From Azospirillum oryzae (GTDB lineage Bacteria; Pseudomonadota; Alphaproteobacteria; Azospirillales; Azospirillaceae): a stretch of 64,000 nucleotides of DNA. Below the pieces are notes generated by a model, which saw only the letters and a list, made by a program, of their open reading frames with translations, ran no database searches and was not told the origin of the DNA. The position numbers and the translations under genes are program-made. The stretch covers positions 604,501 to 668,500 of the forward strand of contig NZ_FXAK01000007.1 in the NCBI RefSeq assembly GCF_900177515.1, in the 5' to 3' direction. Below, one piece after another: positions 6,093 to 13,830 of the stretch (positions are counted from its first letter, which is position 1; every line of letters begins with the position of its first letter).

Positions 6093-8609
6093 ATGAGCGC
6101 ATCCTTTACTGATCGGCGTCTTGAGATGTCCATGGACCGTTCTGCCCCGAAACATTCCTCGCGCGCCCGGCGCGCCGCTCCGGGCCACCACGATCCCGTT
6201 TCCGGAACCGCCGGCGCCACGGCGGCCGAGATTCGTGATGGACTGGTTCTCGCCTTTCTGGCCCGCAAGAGGCTGCTGGTGCTGGTGGGCGATGCCGGGT
6301 CGGGCCGTCCCGCGCTGTTCCGCCAACTGGTCGAGCATGTCGAGGCCGACGGCGCCATGGCGCTGCCGGTCGCGGCGTCACTGGGCGCGGAGCTGGAGGA
6401 TCTGGTCTCCGCCGCCGGTACCGGCGCGCTGCCCGATCTGGCCGCCGGACAGGACGGTGGCGAGGTCGATTTCGACGCCCTGATCGCCGCGCTGGAGGAA
6501 AGGCTGGAACTTGCCGGGTCCGGGCTGCTGGCGGTGGACAACGCCGCCGTGCTGGCGCCGCCGGTGCTGACCGATCTGGTCGAGCTGACGCGGGCGGAAA
6601 CGCCGTCCGGCCGCTTCATGCAGGTGCTTCTCTGCGGCACGCCCGAGTTGGAAGGCACCTTGGCGCGGGCCGGGCTGACGGATGTGCTGCGCGACATGGG
6701 CGTGATCTACCGGATGTCGCCCGGCGGGGGCTTCGCCGACGACTCGCAGGATGTCGCCCCATCGCCGGCGCCGCGTCCGGTGCCGATCCTGGCGCCGCCG
6801 CCCCAGTCGGCGGCGGTTCCGCCCGCGAACGACTGGTCGGTGGGGCAGCGGCCGGAAGACCGGACGCAGGATCACCGCTGGTCGGGCGATCAGGAATGGA
6901 GCGACCGCGATCCCATCGCGATGGCCGGTGCGGAGGGGCCGGTCGCCGACCACCGTGACCGAAGCTATCCGGGTTTCGGCCAAGCTCATGCGATGCGGGC
7001 GCCGCGGCGGACCGGGCTCTATGCCGGAGCGGCGCTGACCACGCTGGTGCTGCTGGGCGCCGCCGGTGCCGCCATCGCCACCGCGATGCCGGGCACCTTC
7101 CCCGACCGGGCGCTGGCGTTGGTGGAGGAGGGGTGGACCCGGGCGCGCGATGCTGTCGAGCGGACGGTGCTGGGCCTGCCCGGCGGCGAGGCTCCGGCTG
7201 CCGGCCGGCATGCCGCCGCCGATACCGGCACCGCCGCGCCCGGCGCCGCTCCGTCCGTTCCGGCAGCTTCCGTTCCTGTGACGCCCGCCGCAACATCCCC
7301 GGCGCCGACACCACCCGCCGCGACGGCCCCCGCTCCACGCCCCGCCGCCACGACCGATGCTCAGAAGACGGCGGCCCAGACGGCCCAGAGCGCGCCGCCG
7401 CCTGCGAGCGGCACTCAGACGGTGACGAAGTCGGCGGCGCCCGCCGCGACCGCCACTGCGGCTGCACCGGTCGAGACCGCAGCGCTGCCGCCGGCCCAGT
7501 CACAGCCATCTGCCGCCGCCAGGCCCTCCGCCTCGACGGGCAATGCGGAAGCCGCGCCGGGTGTGGCGTCGCTGCCGCCGCTGGAGGACCCGTCGGCCAC
7601 GCCCGCCGTTCCTGCCGTGCCGCAGGCCGCCTTTCCCGACGCCGACACCGCCCAGCGCGTGCGCAGCATGGTCGATCAGGCCCGCCGCCAGATCGCCGGC
7701 AAGCGCCTGACCACCCCGCCCGGCGACAACGCCTTCGAGACGGTGCAGCGCATCCGCCAGATCGCGCCGTCGGCGCCCGAGGTGGCGGAACTGCTGACCA
7801 CGATGGAGGATACCTATCGCCGCTGGGCGATGCTGGCGGAGCGCGACGGCGACTGGTCGGAGACCAAGCGCTTCTACGAGCGGGCGCAGATGATCGCGCC
7901 CGCCAGCCCCGATCTGGCCGAGCGCATCCGCGCGGCGGCCGAGCAGCGTGCCTATACCGGTCCCTCCAACGGCCCTTCCACCGGCACCGCATCCGGAACC
8001 GGCGGCGGAAGCTCCGCGGCACCGGTGAAGGCGACTCCGGGTCTGGGCGACCGCGAGTCGGTGCTGGCCCTGCTGCGCAACCCGGCGGAGCTGTCGCGCA
8101 CGCTGCAGGCCGGGGCCAGCCCGGATACCCGGCTGGAGAATGGCAAGACCCTGCTGATGATCGCCGCCGAACAGGGGCTGACCGACGCGGTGCGGGTGCT
8201 GCTGGACCGTCACGCCCGCACCGATCTGCGCACCTCCGATGGTGCCACCGCGGTGATGTACGCCGCCTGGGGCGGGCATGATGCGGTGGTCCGCGCGCTG
8301 GCCGACGGCGGCGCCGATCTCGACACCACCAACAGCGACGGCAAGACCGCGCTGATGGCCGCCGCCGCCCGCGGCCATCAGGATGTGGCGCGCACGCTGA
8401 TCCAGCACGGGGTGATGGTCGACCGCACCACCGCCTATGGCTGGTCGGCGCTGATGTACGCCGCCAACAACGGGCACGAGGCGGTGGCCAAGCTGCTGCT
8501 CGACAGCGGCGCCAACCCCTACCGCATGGACGCCAACGGCAACTCCGCCCTGACGCTGGGCGCGCTGCAGGGCCATGTGCAGGTGGTGGAGGCGCTGAAG
8601 CCGCGCTGA
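6093..8609 (+). CDS. ExeA-like protein with degenerate P-loop, membrane segment, TPR-like region and ankyrin repeats
   Basis: About 838 residues. Residues 45-200 resemble ExeA/GspA-type AAA ATPases, but the Walker A segment reads VGDAGSGRPALF (GDAGSGRP at 66-73), with Arg-Pro in place of Lys-Thr/Ser, and Walker B reads LLAVDNAA, without the acidic pair; ATP hydrolysis is doubtful. A membrane helix follows (about 306-334), then an Ala/Pro/Thr-rich linker (about 370-510), a TPR-like helical region (about 525-620) and about five ankyrin repeats (650-838, e.g. GKTALMAAAARGHQDVARTL). It is probably an inner-membrane scaffold with a periplasmic ankyrin part. The start could also be the ATG at 6126. 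It converges with the pseudocaspase gene, with 29 bases between them. Confidence 0.8.
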   Translation: MSASFTDRRLEMSMDRSAPKHSSRARRAAPGHHDPVSGTAGATAAEIRDGLVLAFLARKRLLVLVGDAGSGRPALFRQLVEHVEADGAMALPVAASLGAELEDLVSAAGTGALPDLAAGQDGGEVDFDALIAALEERLELAGSGLLAVDNAAVLAPPVLTDLVELTRAETPSGRFMQVLLCGTPELEGTLARAGLTDVLRDMGVIYRMSPGGGFADDSQDVAPSPAPRPVPILAPPPQSAAVPPANDWSVGQRPEDRTQDHRWSGDQEWSDRDPIAMAGAEGPVADHRDRSYPGFGQAHAMRAPRRTGLYAGAALTTLVLLGAAGAAIATAMPGTFPDRALALVEEGWTRARDAVERTVLGLPGGEAPAAGRHAAADTGTAAPGAAPSVPAASVPVTPAATSPAPTPPAATAPAPRPAATTDAQKTAAQTAQSAPPPASGTQTVTKSAAPAATATAAAPVETAALPPAQSQPSAAARPSASTGNAEAAPGVASLPPLEDPSATPAVPAVPQAAFPDADTAQRVRSMVDQARRQIAGKRLTTPPGDNAFETVQRIRQIAPSAPEVAELLTTMEDTYRRWAMLAERDGDWSETKRFYERAQMIAPASPDLAERIRAAAEQRAYTGPSNGPSTGTASGTGGGSSAAPVKATPGLGDRESVLALLRNPAELSRTLQAGASPDTRLENGKTLLMIAAEQGLTDAVRVLLDRHARTDLRTSDGATAVMYAAWGGHDAVVRALADGGADLDTTNSDGKTALMAAAARGHQDVARTLIQHGVMVDRTTAYGWSALMYAANNGHEAVAKLLLDSGANPYRMDANGNSALTLGALQGHVQVVEALKPR

Positions 8610-8638
8610 TCGCCGCCCGGCTGCGGTCTTACCGGGTC

Positions 8639-10339
8639 TTACTGGTCGAGGCGGACGGAGCCGCGCCACAGGCCGGCGCTCTGTCCGCCGTTGGCGTAGT
8701 GGAAGACGCCCGGCCCGTCCGGCTGGCCGTCGCGGAAGCGCCCGGAGAACCGGCTGCCGTCGGTGAAGGTCATCACCCCAAAGCCTGACATCAGGTCGCC
8801 CGACCATTCTCCTTCATAGGTCTGGCCGTTGGCGAAGTGGTAGACACCCGCCCCCTGGCGGATCGGCCGGCCGAGCCCCGAACCGGAGGACGGCTGCGCC
8901 CAGCTTCCTTCGTAACGGTCGCCGCCGGAAAAGCCGTAGCTCCAGTATCGGCTGTCGGGACGGCTGCGCGCCCGTTCCGCCGCGGTGCGGGCATCGCCGA
9001 GCGCGCGCATCGCCTGCTGCTCCGCCTCGACCGCCGGGCTGTCCGGAACGGTGAAGCCGGTGCCGGGCGGGGCGGTCGGGAAGCTGCGCTGCTGCTCCGT
9101 CCGGATCGGGTCGGAGCTGCCGGCGGCGGGCGGCTCCACCCCTTGCTCCATGCCGGGATCGCCGAAGGAGGGGCCGGCCTCCACCGGGCCGCGGGCGCGG
9201 GCGGCGAACGGTGTCGGGTCGGTCCAGCGGGCGGCCAGCACGCCGGCGGTGAGGTAGCCGGTCCGCCCGGCCGGATCGCGCACCCGCAGCCAGCTTCCTT
9301 CCGGGACGGCCTCCAACACCGTCACCACGCTGCCGGCCGACAGTTGAGCGACGCCGCGCGCACCGACGGCCGGCCTGTCGAACAGGGTGCTCGACTTCGC
9401 CATCTCGTATTCGCCGGGCGGAAGGCTGGGGGTGGTCACCGCGGGCGGTTCCTTGACCGGCGGTTCCTTTGCCGGAGATGTGGCGGATGCGGCCGGCGGG
9501 GTGGCCGGCGGCTTGGCGGGCGCCGATGCCACGGCCGGCACCAGCACCAGATTGCTGCCCAGCCGGTCCTGCAGCCAGGGCAGTTGCCGGCCGTCGCTGC
9601 GTTCGGCGACAGCCCGCGCCACCTCGGCAAGCGAATCGCGGAAGGGCACGCCGGGCTTGACCATCTCGCGTGCCAGCGCGGCGGTGAAGGGATCGGCCCC
9701 CTTGCCCGACTTGGGCGGGACCGGCGGCACGCCCGGACGGTGAGCATAGACGACGAACAGGCCGTCCGCCTCCATCGGCGTGCCCAGCGCGCCGCCGCCG
9801 ACCCGCTGGGCGAGTGCCTCGGCGACGCTGGGGTCGATCACCACCACCGCCTTGCGTCCGCTGTCGCGCAGGTCGCTCAACAGGGTGTCGAGGTCGAGGG
9901 CGGTGCGCGGCAGGTCCTCCGCACCCGTGGGCGCGGCGTCGGCCGGCAGCAGGAACTCCCGCTCCCCCAGCCCGACGGCGAGGCCGGTGTAATAGACGAA
10001 GCCGAGGTCGGCACCGGACAGCGCCTCGCGGAAGCGCTCCAGCGCCGATTCCATGGCGACCCGACCGACATTGTCCGCCCGCGTCACCGAAAAACCGGCA
10101 TTGCGCAAGGCCGACGCCATGGTCGAGGCGTTGGCGGCGGCCTGGTCCGACCGGCTGTCGAGCGCCGTATAGCGGCCATTGTCGATGACCAGCGCCACGC
10201 GCTTTCCGGTGTCCGCCAGCGCGCCGCCGAAGGGCAGGGCGGCCAGCAGCGCAGCCGTGAGGACGGTCGCCTCAAGGCGGCGCCTCCACCCTCCTGTTCT
10301 GTGGCGGGTGGCATGGCTTGCGGTCGGGGTCGCGGTCAT
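8639..10339 (-). CDS. Secreted pseudocaspase with SH3 domain and MORN repeats
   Basis: 566 residues from ATG 10339. A signal peptide or anchor (about 22-43) precedes a caspase/metacaspase (peptidase C14) fold: KRVALVIDNGRYTAL (46-60), GFVYYTGLAVGL (113-124), AVVVIDPSVAEAL (164-176). In active members the second motif is YYAGHG and the third DACR; here His is Leu120 and Cys is Ser171, so it should be inactive. A bacterial SH3 domain (about 320-375) and a proline-rich stretch follow. At the C-terminus are about four MORN repeats (YEGSW, YEGEWSGDLMSGFGVMTF, FSGRFRDGQPDGPGVFHY). Known family relatives are proteases; the role here is probably binding. The start could be the GTG at 10345. Confidence 0.85.
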   Translation of the reverse strand: MTATPTASHATRHRTGGWRRRLEATVLTAALLAALPFGGALADTGKRVALVIDNGRYTALDSRSDQAAANASTMASALRNAGFSVTRADNVGRVAMESALERFREALSGADLGFVYYTGLAVGLGEREFLLPADAAPTGAEDLPRTALDLDTLLSDLRDSGRKAVVVIDPSVAEALAQRVGGGALGTPMEADGLFVVYAHRPGVPPVPPKSGKGADPFTAALAREMVKPGVPFRDSLAEVARAVAERSDGRQLPWLQDRLGSNLVLVPAVASAPAKPPATPPAASATSPAKEPPVKEPPAVTTPSLPPGEYEMAKSSTLFDRPAVGARGVAQLSAGSVVTVLEAVPEGSWLRVRDPAGRTGYLTAGVLAARWTDPTPFAARARGPVEAGPSFGDPGMEQGVEPPAAGSSDPIRTEQQRSFPTAPPGTGFTVPDSPAVEAEQQAMRALGDARTAAERARSRPDSRYWSYGFSGGDRYEGSWAQPSSGSGLGRPIRQGAGVYHFANGQTYEGEWSGDLMSGFGVMTFTDGSRFSGRFRDGQPDGPGVFHYANGGQSAGLWRGSVRLDQ

Positions 10340-10632
10340 CGTCACGGCGTTCCATCCTTCGTCTGCGCGGCAGCCTCCGGCACGGGCATGATCCTATGCG
10401 CCGCCCGTTGCCGGGTTGCGTACCGCCGCCGGGAGCATAGCCTTTTCCACCATTCGGTAACCCCGCTCATTCGGGGCGGCTGACTGTGCCGGCGTTACCC
10501 CGCGTGGACGATGGGCGGAGCGGGAGCAGGCGCCGTGTCCCTGGCGGGAAGGGGCCGATCCGGCGAGGTATCGCTTTCCCTTCGCGGCGAAGCCGCCTAT
10601 ATGACGCTCCTTCGCAGACAACGAGGTTCGCC
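10340..10632. other. Divergent intergenic region (pseudocaspase / DUF3126 gene)
   Basis: Must hold promoters for both flanking genes. I see only short imperfect inverted repeats around 10457-10500 and no clear promoter hexamers or RNA gene. Confidence 0.4.
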
Positions 10633-10896
10633 ATGCCGCCCGCCAAGCCGTCCGTCGTCCGGATGTCCGACACCGAAATCGCCCGCGTGCAGATGTACCT
10701 GCGCAAGACGCTGGGCAATCCGAAGATCGTGATCGAGCCGCCGGCCAAGGCCGGCCAGTCGGCCGAAGTGACGGTGGATGGCGAGTTCTTCGGCACGCTG
10801 AACCGTGACGAGGACGAGGGCGAGGTGTCCTATGCCCTGAACGTCGTCATCCTGGAAGAGGACCTGCCGGAGCCGCCGGCTATCCCGCGCCGCTGA
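10633..10896 (+). CDS. DUF3126 family protein
   Basis: 87 residues. The middle (IARVQMYLRKTLGNPKIVI) and the end (RDEDEGEVSYALNVVILEEDL) match the DUF3126 family, a small conserved alphaproteobacterial family of unknown function. ATG 10633 has GAGG six bases upstream, which decides the start over longer frames. It is probably a soluble cytoplasmic alpha/beta protein. It is monocistronic and convergent with the membrane-protein gene at 10921. Confidence 0.85.
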   Translation: MPPAKPSVVRMSDTEIARVQMYLRKTLGNPKIVIEPPAKAGQSAEVTVDGEFFGTLNRDEDEGEVSYALNVVILEEDLPEPPAIPRR

Positions 10897-10920
10897 TTCC
10901 TGGTTTTGTATTGCGACGCC

Positions 10921-11550
10921 CTAGCGGCTGTGAGCGCGAAGCTCCGCCGCCAGGGCGGCCAGCAGGGTCTGCCCGCCCGACAGGGTCAGTCCGCGCACCA
11001 GCACGATCGCCTTGTGGCCGCCGCGCCGGTGCATGACCAGCCGCACGTTGCGGCTCCCCGCCGCCTTCAGTTCCGCCTTCACCGCATCGTTCGGCGCGAC
11101 ATTGCCGGCGACGAGGGTCATCTCGGCCTTGTGGCCGTAATCGTGCGCCGGGTCGATCCAGGCGACGAACAGCGGCTTTCCACCCACCATCGGGTAGAGC
11201 GCCAGATCGCGGATCGACTCGTGCGGATGGATGCGTGAACCGTCCACCGTCAGGCCGCGCGCGGTCACGCCCAGCCGCACGGCACGGCACTGGACCGTCT
11301 CGGTCAGCATCACCACCCACAGCAGCAGCACCGGAACCGCGCAGAAGACCGCCAGCCATTGCAGCATGCCGGCCAGTTCCTCCGGCGCCAGCCCTGCTCC
11401 TGCGATGAAGCCGGTCGCCAAAAGCCCCGCGATCAGCAGATAGCGCGTGCGGATCACCGGAGTCAGAACCGGCGTCGCCACGAACACGGCACCGGCCGCG
11501 CCATCCTCGCGCGTGATCTCTAGGCTGGGTGGCGGCTTGGTGGCGGGCAT
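10921..11550 (-). CDS. Hypothetical membrane protein with PH-like C-terminal half
   Basis: 209 residues. Two hydrophobic helices (RTRYLLIAGLLATGFIAGAG near residues 34-55 and LQWLAVFCAVPVLLLWVVML near 63-83) are followed by a soluble, strand-rich half containing GLTVDGSRIHPHESIRDLALY. Two membrane helices followed by a small beta domain is reminiscent of bacterial PH (DUF304-like) proteins, but I cannot confirm this. No enzyme motifs are seen. There is no strong ribosome binding site before ATG 11550. Confidence 0.65.
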   Translation of the reverse strand: MPATKPPPSLEITREDGAAGAVFVATPVLTPVIRTRYLLIAGLLATGFIAGAGLAPEELAGMLQWLAVFCAVPVLLLWVVMLTETVQCRAVRLGVTARGLTVDGSRIHPHESIRDLALYPMVGGKPLFVAWIDPAHDYGHKAEMTLVAGNVAPNDAVKAELKAAGSRNVRLVMHRRGGHKAIVLVRGLTLSGGQTLLAALAAELRAHSR

Positions 11551-11687
11551 GTCTTGAGGGTTTGCGGGGAAGGGGGGTGATCCTGTTCCGGCAAGGTGCC
11601 GCCCGTCCAGTTCTTTCGCCCAGTCCCCTTCGGTTGACGGCCCGCACCCGTGGGGCTTGTCGGGCGGGAGCGCCCTTCGCCCGTGCC

Positions 11688-11715
11688 TTGAAAATGGCGG
11701 GGGGCGTGGTAATCT
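11688..11715 (+). promoter_or_regulatory. Possible + strand promoter facing the mini-gene
   Basis: TTGAAA (11688-11693, 5/6 match to the -35 consensus), a 16-base spacer, TAATCT (11710-11715, weak -10). It would start RNA near 11722, running antisense across the mini-gene. Confidence 0.35.
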
Positions 11716-11723
11716 CCGGGGTC

Positions 11724-11891
11724 AGGAGGTGACGCGAGCCGCTTCCTGAATGGCGGGACCGGTTTCCCGGCCCCACCATGTTTGGCTTTACCTGTCCTGG
11801 TCCGTGTTGAAGCCCGCTTCGAACTCGAACTTCAGCTTGAACCAGAAGCGGCCAAGCCACTTCAGGAATTTTCTCACTCGCGTCACCTCCT
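11724..11891. repeat. 15-base inverted repeat bracketing the mini-gene
   Basis: AGGAGGTGACGCGAG at 11724-11738 and its exact reverse complement at 11877-11891, separated by 138 bases. The right arm is the Shine-Dalgarno and start-codon region of the mini-gene on the - strand. In that mRNA the left arm would be transcribed as an exact complement able to cover the Shine-Dalgarno. The match stops exactly at 15 bases on both sides. Confidence 0.9.
11788..11877 (-). CDS. 29-residue cationic aromatic mini-protein
   Basis: GTG at 11877 to TAA at 11788-11790. AGGAGG lies 8 bases before the GTG, the best ribosome binding site in the neighbourhood. The product begins MRKFLKWLGRFWFKLKFEFE and ends in a short polar tail (NTDQDR); it alternates basic and aromatic residues and could form an amphipathic, membrane-seeking helix or hairpin. 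A promoter with 17-base spacing lies upstream. Small size, aromatic/cationic composition and a sequestered ribosome binding site recall type I toxins, but no sequence family is recognised. Confidence 0.55.
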   Translation of the reverse strand: MRKFLKWLGRFWFKLKFEFEAGFNTDQDR

Positions 11892-11931
11892 TTCGGTTGC
11901 CGTCCGCGCACGATGCATGTCCGGCGACGCG

Positions 11932-11960
11932 AGAATACAGAGCATGCGACTGCATGCCAA
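11932..11960 (-). promoter_or_regulatory. Promoter of the mini-gene with palindrome in the spacer
   Basis: On the - strand: TTGGCA (11960-11955, 5/6 match), 17-base spacer, TATTCT (11937-11932, 4/6). The spacer lies within an inverted repeat, GCATGC-GACT-GCATGC (11942-11957), a plausible operator. Transcription would start near 11925, leaving a leader of about 48 bases. Confidence 0.6.
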
Positions 11961-12110
11961 TTGCGCATCCTTTGAAATTTGTCGTTTGGCTGTGTTCTGG
12001 CCTCCCGCTCAGAATGATCGGGCTTCTGCAACCCTGGTGCCGTAACCGGGGCGGTGATAGCTTGCAGAGAGGTTGATTTCTGGCCGATCCGCTGTGAGGA
12101 ACCGCCGCCC
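11961..12110. other. Leader region of the first ABC importer
   Basis: A possible stem, CTGCAA (12026-12031) with TTGCAG (12062-12067), encloses a GC-rich inner stem just before the GTG start at 12111. It does not match the thiamine-pyrophosphate riboswitch core or any other riboswitch I know. No promoter was identified with confidence. Confidence 0.3.
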
Positions 12111-12974
12111 GTGACCTTCCCAAATCCGCAAGATGTCCGGGAGGCGACCGCTGCCCGGCAAGGCTCGGGCCCGGCTATATCACCGGCCGCATCGCCGGTG
12201 GTTGTCGAGGCGCGCAAGCTTTCGCTGGTCTATCCCACGGCGGACAAGCCGGTCACGGCGCTCAGCGAGGTCGACCTGACCATCGCCCGGGGCGATTTCG
12301 TGTCGCTGATCGGTCCCAGCGGCTGCGGCAAGACCACGTTGCTGCGGGTGATCGCCGATCTGGAACGCCCGACCTCCGGCCATATCGCCATCGAAGGCAT
12401 GACGCCGGAACAGGCGCGACTGAAACGGCTCTACGGCTATGTCTTCCAGGCTCCCGCGCTCTATCCCTGGCGGACGGTGGAGCGCAACGTCATGCTGCCG
12501 CTGGAGATCATGGGGCTCCCCAAGGCCGAACGTCGGCAGCGCGCCCGCGAACAGCTGGAGCGCGTCGGTCTGTCGGGGTTCGAGCGCAAGTTCCCTTGGC
12601 AGCTCTCCGGCGGTATGCAGCAGCGCGTCTCCATCGCCCGCGCGCTGGCCCTGCAGCCCGACCTGCTGCTGATGGACGAGCCGTTCGGCGCGCTGGACGA
12701 GATCACCCGCGACCATCTGAACCTGCATCTGACCCAGCTGTGGCGGGCGACCGGCAAGACCTGCGTCTTCGTCACCCATTCCATCGCCGAGGCGGTGTTC
12801 CTCTCCACTCGCATCGTGGTGATGAGCCCGCGTCCCGGACGCATCCTCGACGTCATCGACTGCGATTCGCTGCCGCGCGAGCGCACGCTGGACATCCGCG
12901 AGTCGCCGGAATTCGCCGCCATCGCCCACCGCGTGCGCGAGGGGCTGAAGGAAGGGCACAGCTACGATGACTAA
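12111..12974 (+). CDS. ABC importer ATP-binding protein (nitrate/sulfonate/taurine class, system 1)
   Basis: 287 residues from GTG 12111 (GAGGA 10 bases upstream). It energises substrate import at the inner membrane. Walker A is GPSGCGKTT (68-76), signature LSGGMQQRVSIARAL, Walker B LLLMDEPFGALDE, H-loop FVTHS. The family is the SsuB/TauB/ThiZ-like class. The C-terminal extension after the core (RTLDIRESPEFAAIAHRVR) is of the kind seen in importers often annotated for pyrimidine-type substrates, but the substrate here is not known. Its stop overlaps the next gene by 8 bases, so the three genes of system 1 are translationally coupled. Confidence 0.93.
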   Translation: MTFPNPQDVREATAARQGSGPAISPAASPVVVEARKLSLVYPTADKPVTALSEVDLTIARGDFVSLIGPSGCGKTTLLRVIADLERPTSGHIAIEGMTPEQARLKRLYGYVFQAPALYPWRTVERNVMLPLEIMGLPKAERRQRAREQLERVGLSGFERKFPWQLSGGMQQRVSIARALALQPDLLLMDEPFGALDEITRDHLNLHLTQLWRATGKTCVFVTHSIAEAVFLSTRIVVMSPRPGRILDVIDCDSLPRERTLDIRESPEFAAIAHRVREGLKEGHSYDD

Positions 12975-13830
12975 GAGTGCGCTTCCCGTGACGGTGATGA
13001 CGCTGCTCCTGCTGGCGGCGTGGTATGTCGGGGCGGCGTGGCTGAACTGGCCGCAGGCGGCGGAGACGCTGGCCCGCGCCGGCAAGCCCACGGCCTTCGC
13101 TGACGTGCTGGCCCAGGCCTATGCGATGAAGCGGCCGATCCTGCCCACCCCCGGTCAGGTGGTGGTGGAGCTGTGGAATTCCCTGACCGGCTATGCGCCG
13201 ACCAGCCCGCGCAACCTGCTGTTCCACACCTGGGTGACGACGGAGGCGGCACTGACCGGGCTGGCGATGGGGCTGGTTCTGGGTATCCTGCTGGCCGCCG
13301 GCATCGTCTACACCCGCACGCTGGAGGCCAGCCTGCTGCCCTGGGTGATCGCGTCGCAGACCATCCCGATCCTGGCCATCGCCCCCATGATCGTCGTCAT
13401 TCTCGGCAACATCGGGCTGACCGGTCTGCTGCCGAAGGCGGTGATCTGCATGTATCTATGCTTTTTCCCGATCACGGTGGGCATGGTGAAGGGACTGCGC
13501 TCCGCCGATCCGCTGTGGCTCGATCTGATGCGGACCTATTCGGCGGGCGGGATGCGTGCCTTCTGGTCGTTGCGGCTTCCGGCCTCCATGCCCTTCCTGT
13601 TCGCCAGCCTGAAGGTGTCGGTCGCTATCAGCGTGGTCGGCGCCATCGTCGGCGAGTTGCCGACCGGCGGGCAGGCCGGGTTGGGGGCGCGGCTGCTGTC
13701 GGGGTCCTATTATGGGCAGACGGTGCAGATCTGGGCGGCGCTGATCATGGCGTCGCTCCTGTCGGTGGCGCTGATCGCCGTGGTGCGCGGGCTGGAACTG
13801 GTTCTGCTGGGCCGGGCGGGGGCGCGATGA
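12967..13830 (+). CDS. ABC importer permease (system 1, subunit A)
   Basis: 287 residues with about six membrane helices. The EAA-type loop that docks the ATPase is around DLMRTYSAGGMRAFWSLRLP, as in BPD_transp_1 permeases of the SsuC/TauC class. The N-terminal helix (VMTLLLLAAWYVGAAW) is followed by a periplasmic stretch. It overlaps the ATPase gene upstream and the second permease gene downstream (ATGA), indicating a heterodimeric channel with the next product. Confidence 0.9.
   Translation: MTKSALPVTVMTLLLLAAWYVGAAWLNWPQAAETLARAGKPTAFADVLAQAYAMKRPILPTPGQVVVELWNSLTGYAPTSPRNLLFHTWVTTEAALTGLAMGLVLGILLAAGIVYTRTLEASLLPWVIASQTIPILAIAPMIVVILGNIGLTGLLPKAVICMYLCFFPITVGMVKGLRSADPLWLDLMRTYSAGGMRAFWSLRLPASMPFLFASLKVSVAISVVGAIVGELPTGGQAGLGARLLSGSYYGQTVQIWAALIMASLLSVALIAVVRGLELVLLGRAGAR

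Noticed and set aside
11750..12076. A 108-codon + strand frame across the mini-gene.
   Set aside because: No ribosome binding site near its ATG and no GC bias at third codon positions; the opposite 29-codon frame has a clear Shine-Dalgarno and promoter.
12000..12110. A possible riboswitch before the first ABC importer.
   Set aside because: The stems seen do not match the thiamine, purine or other riboswitch cores known to me; kept only as a low-confidence leader.
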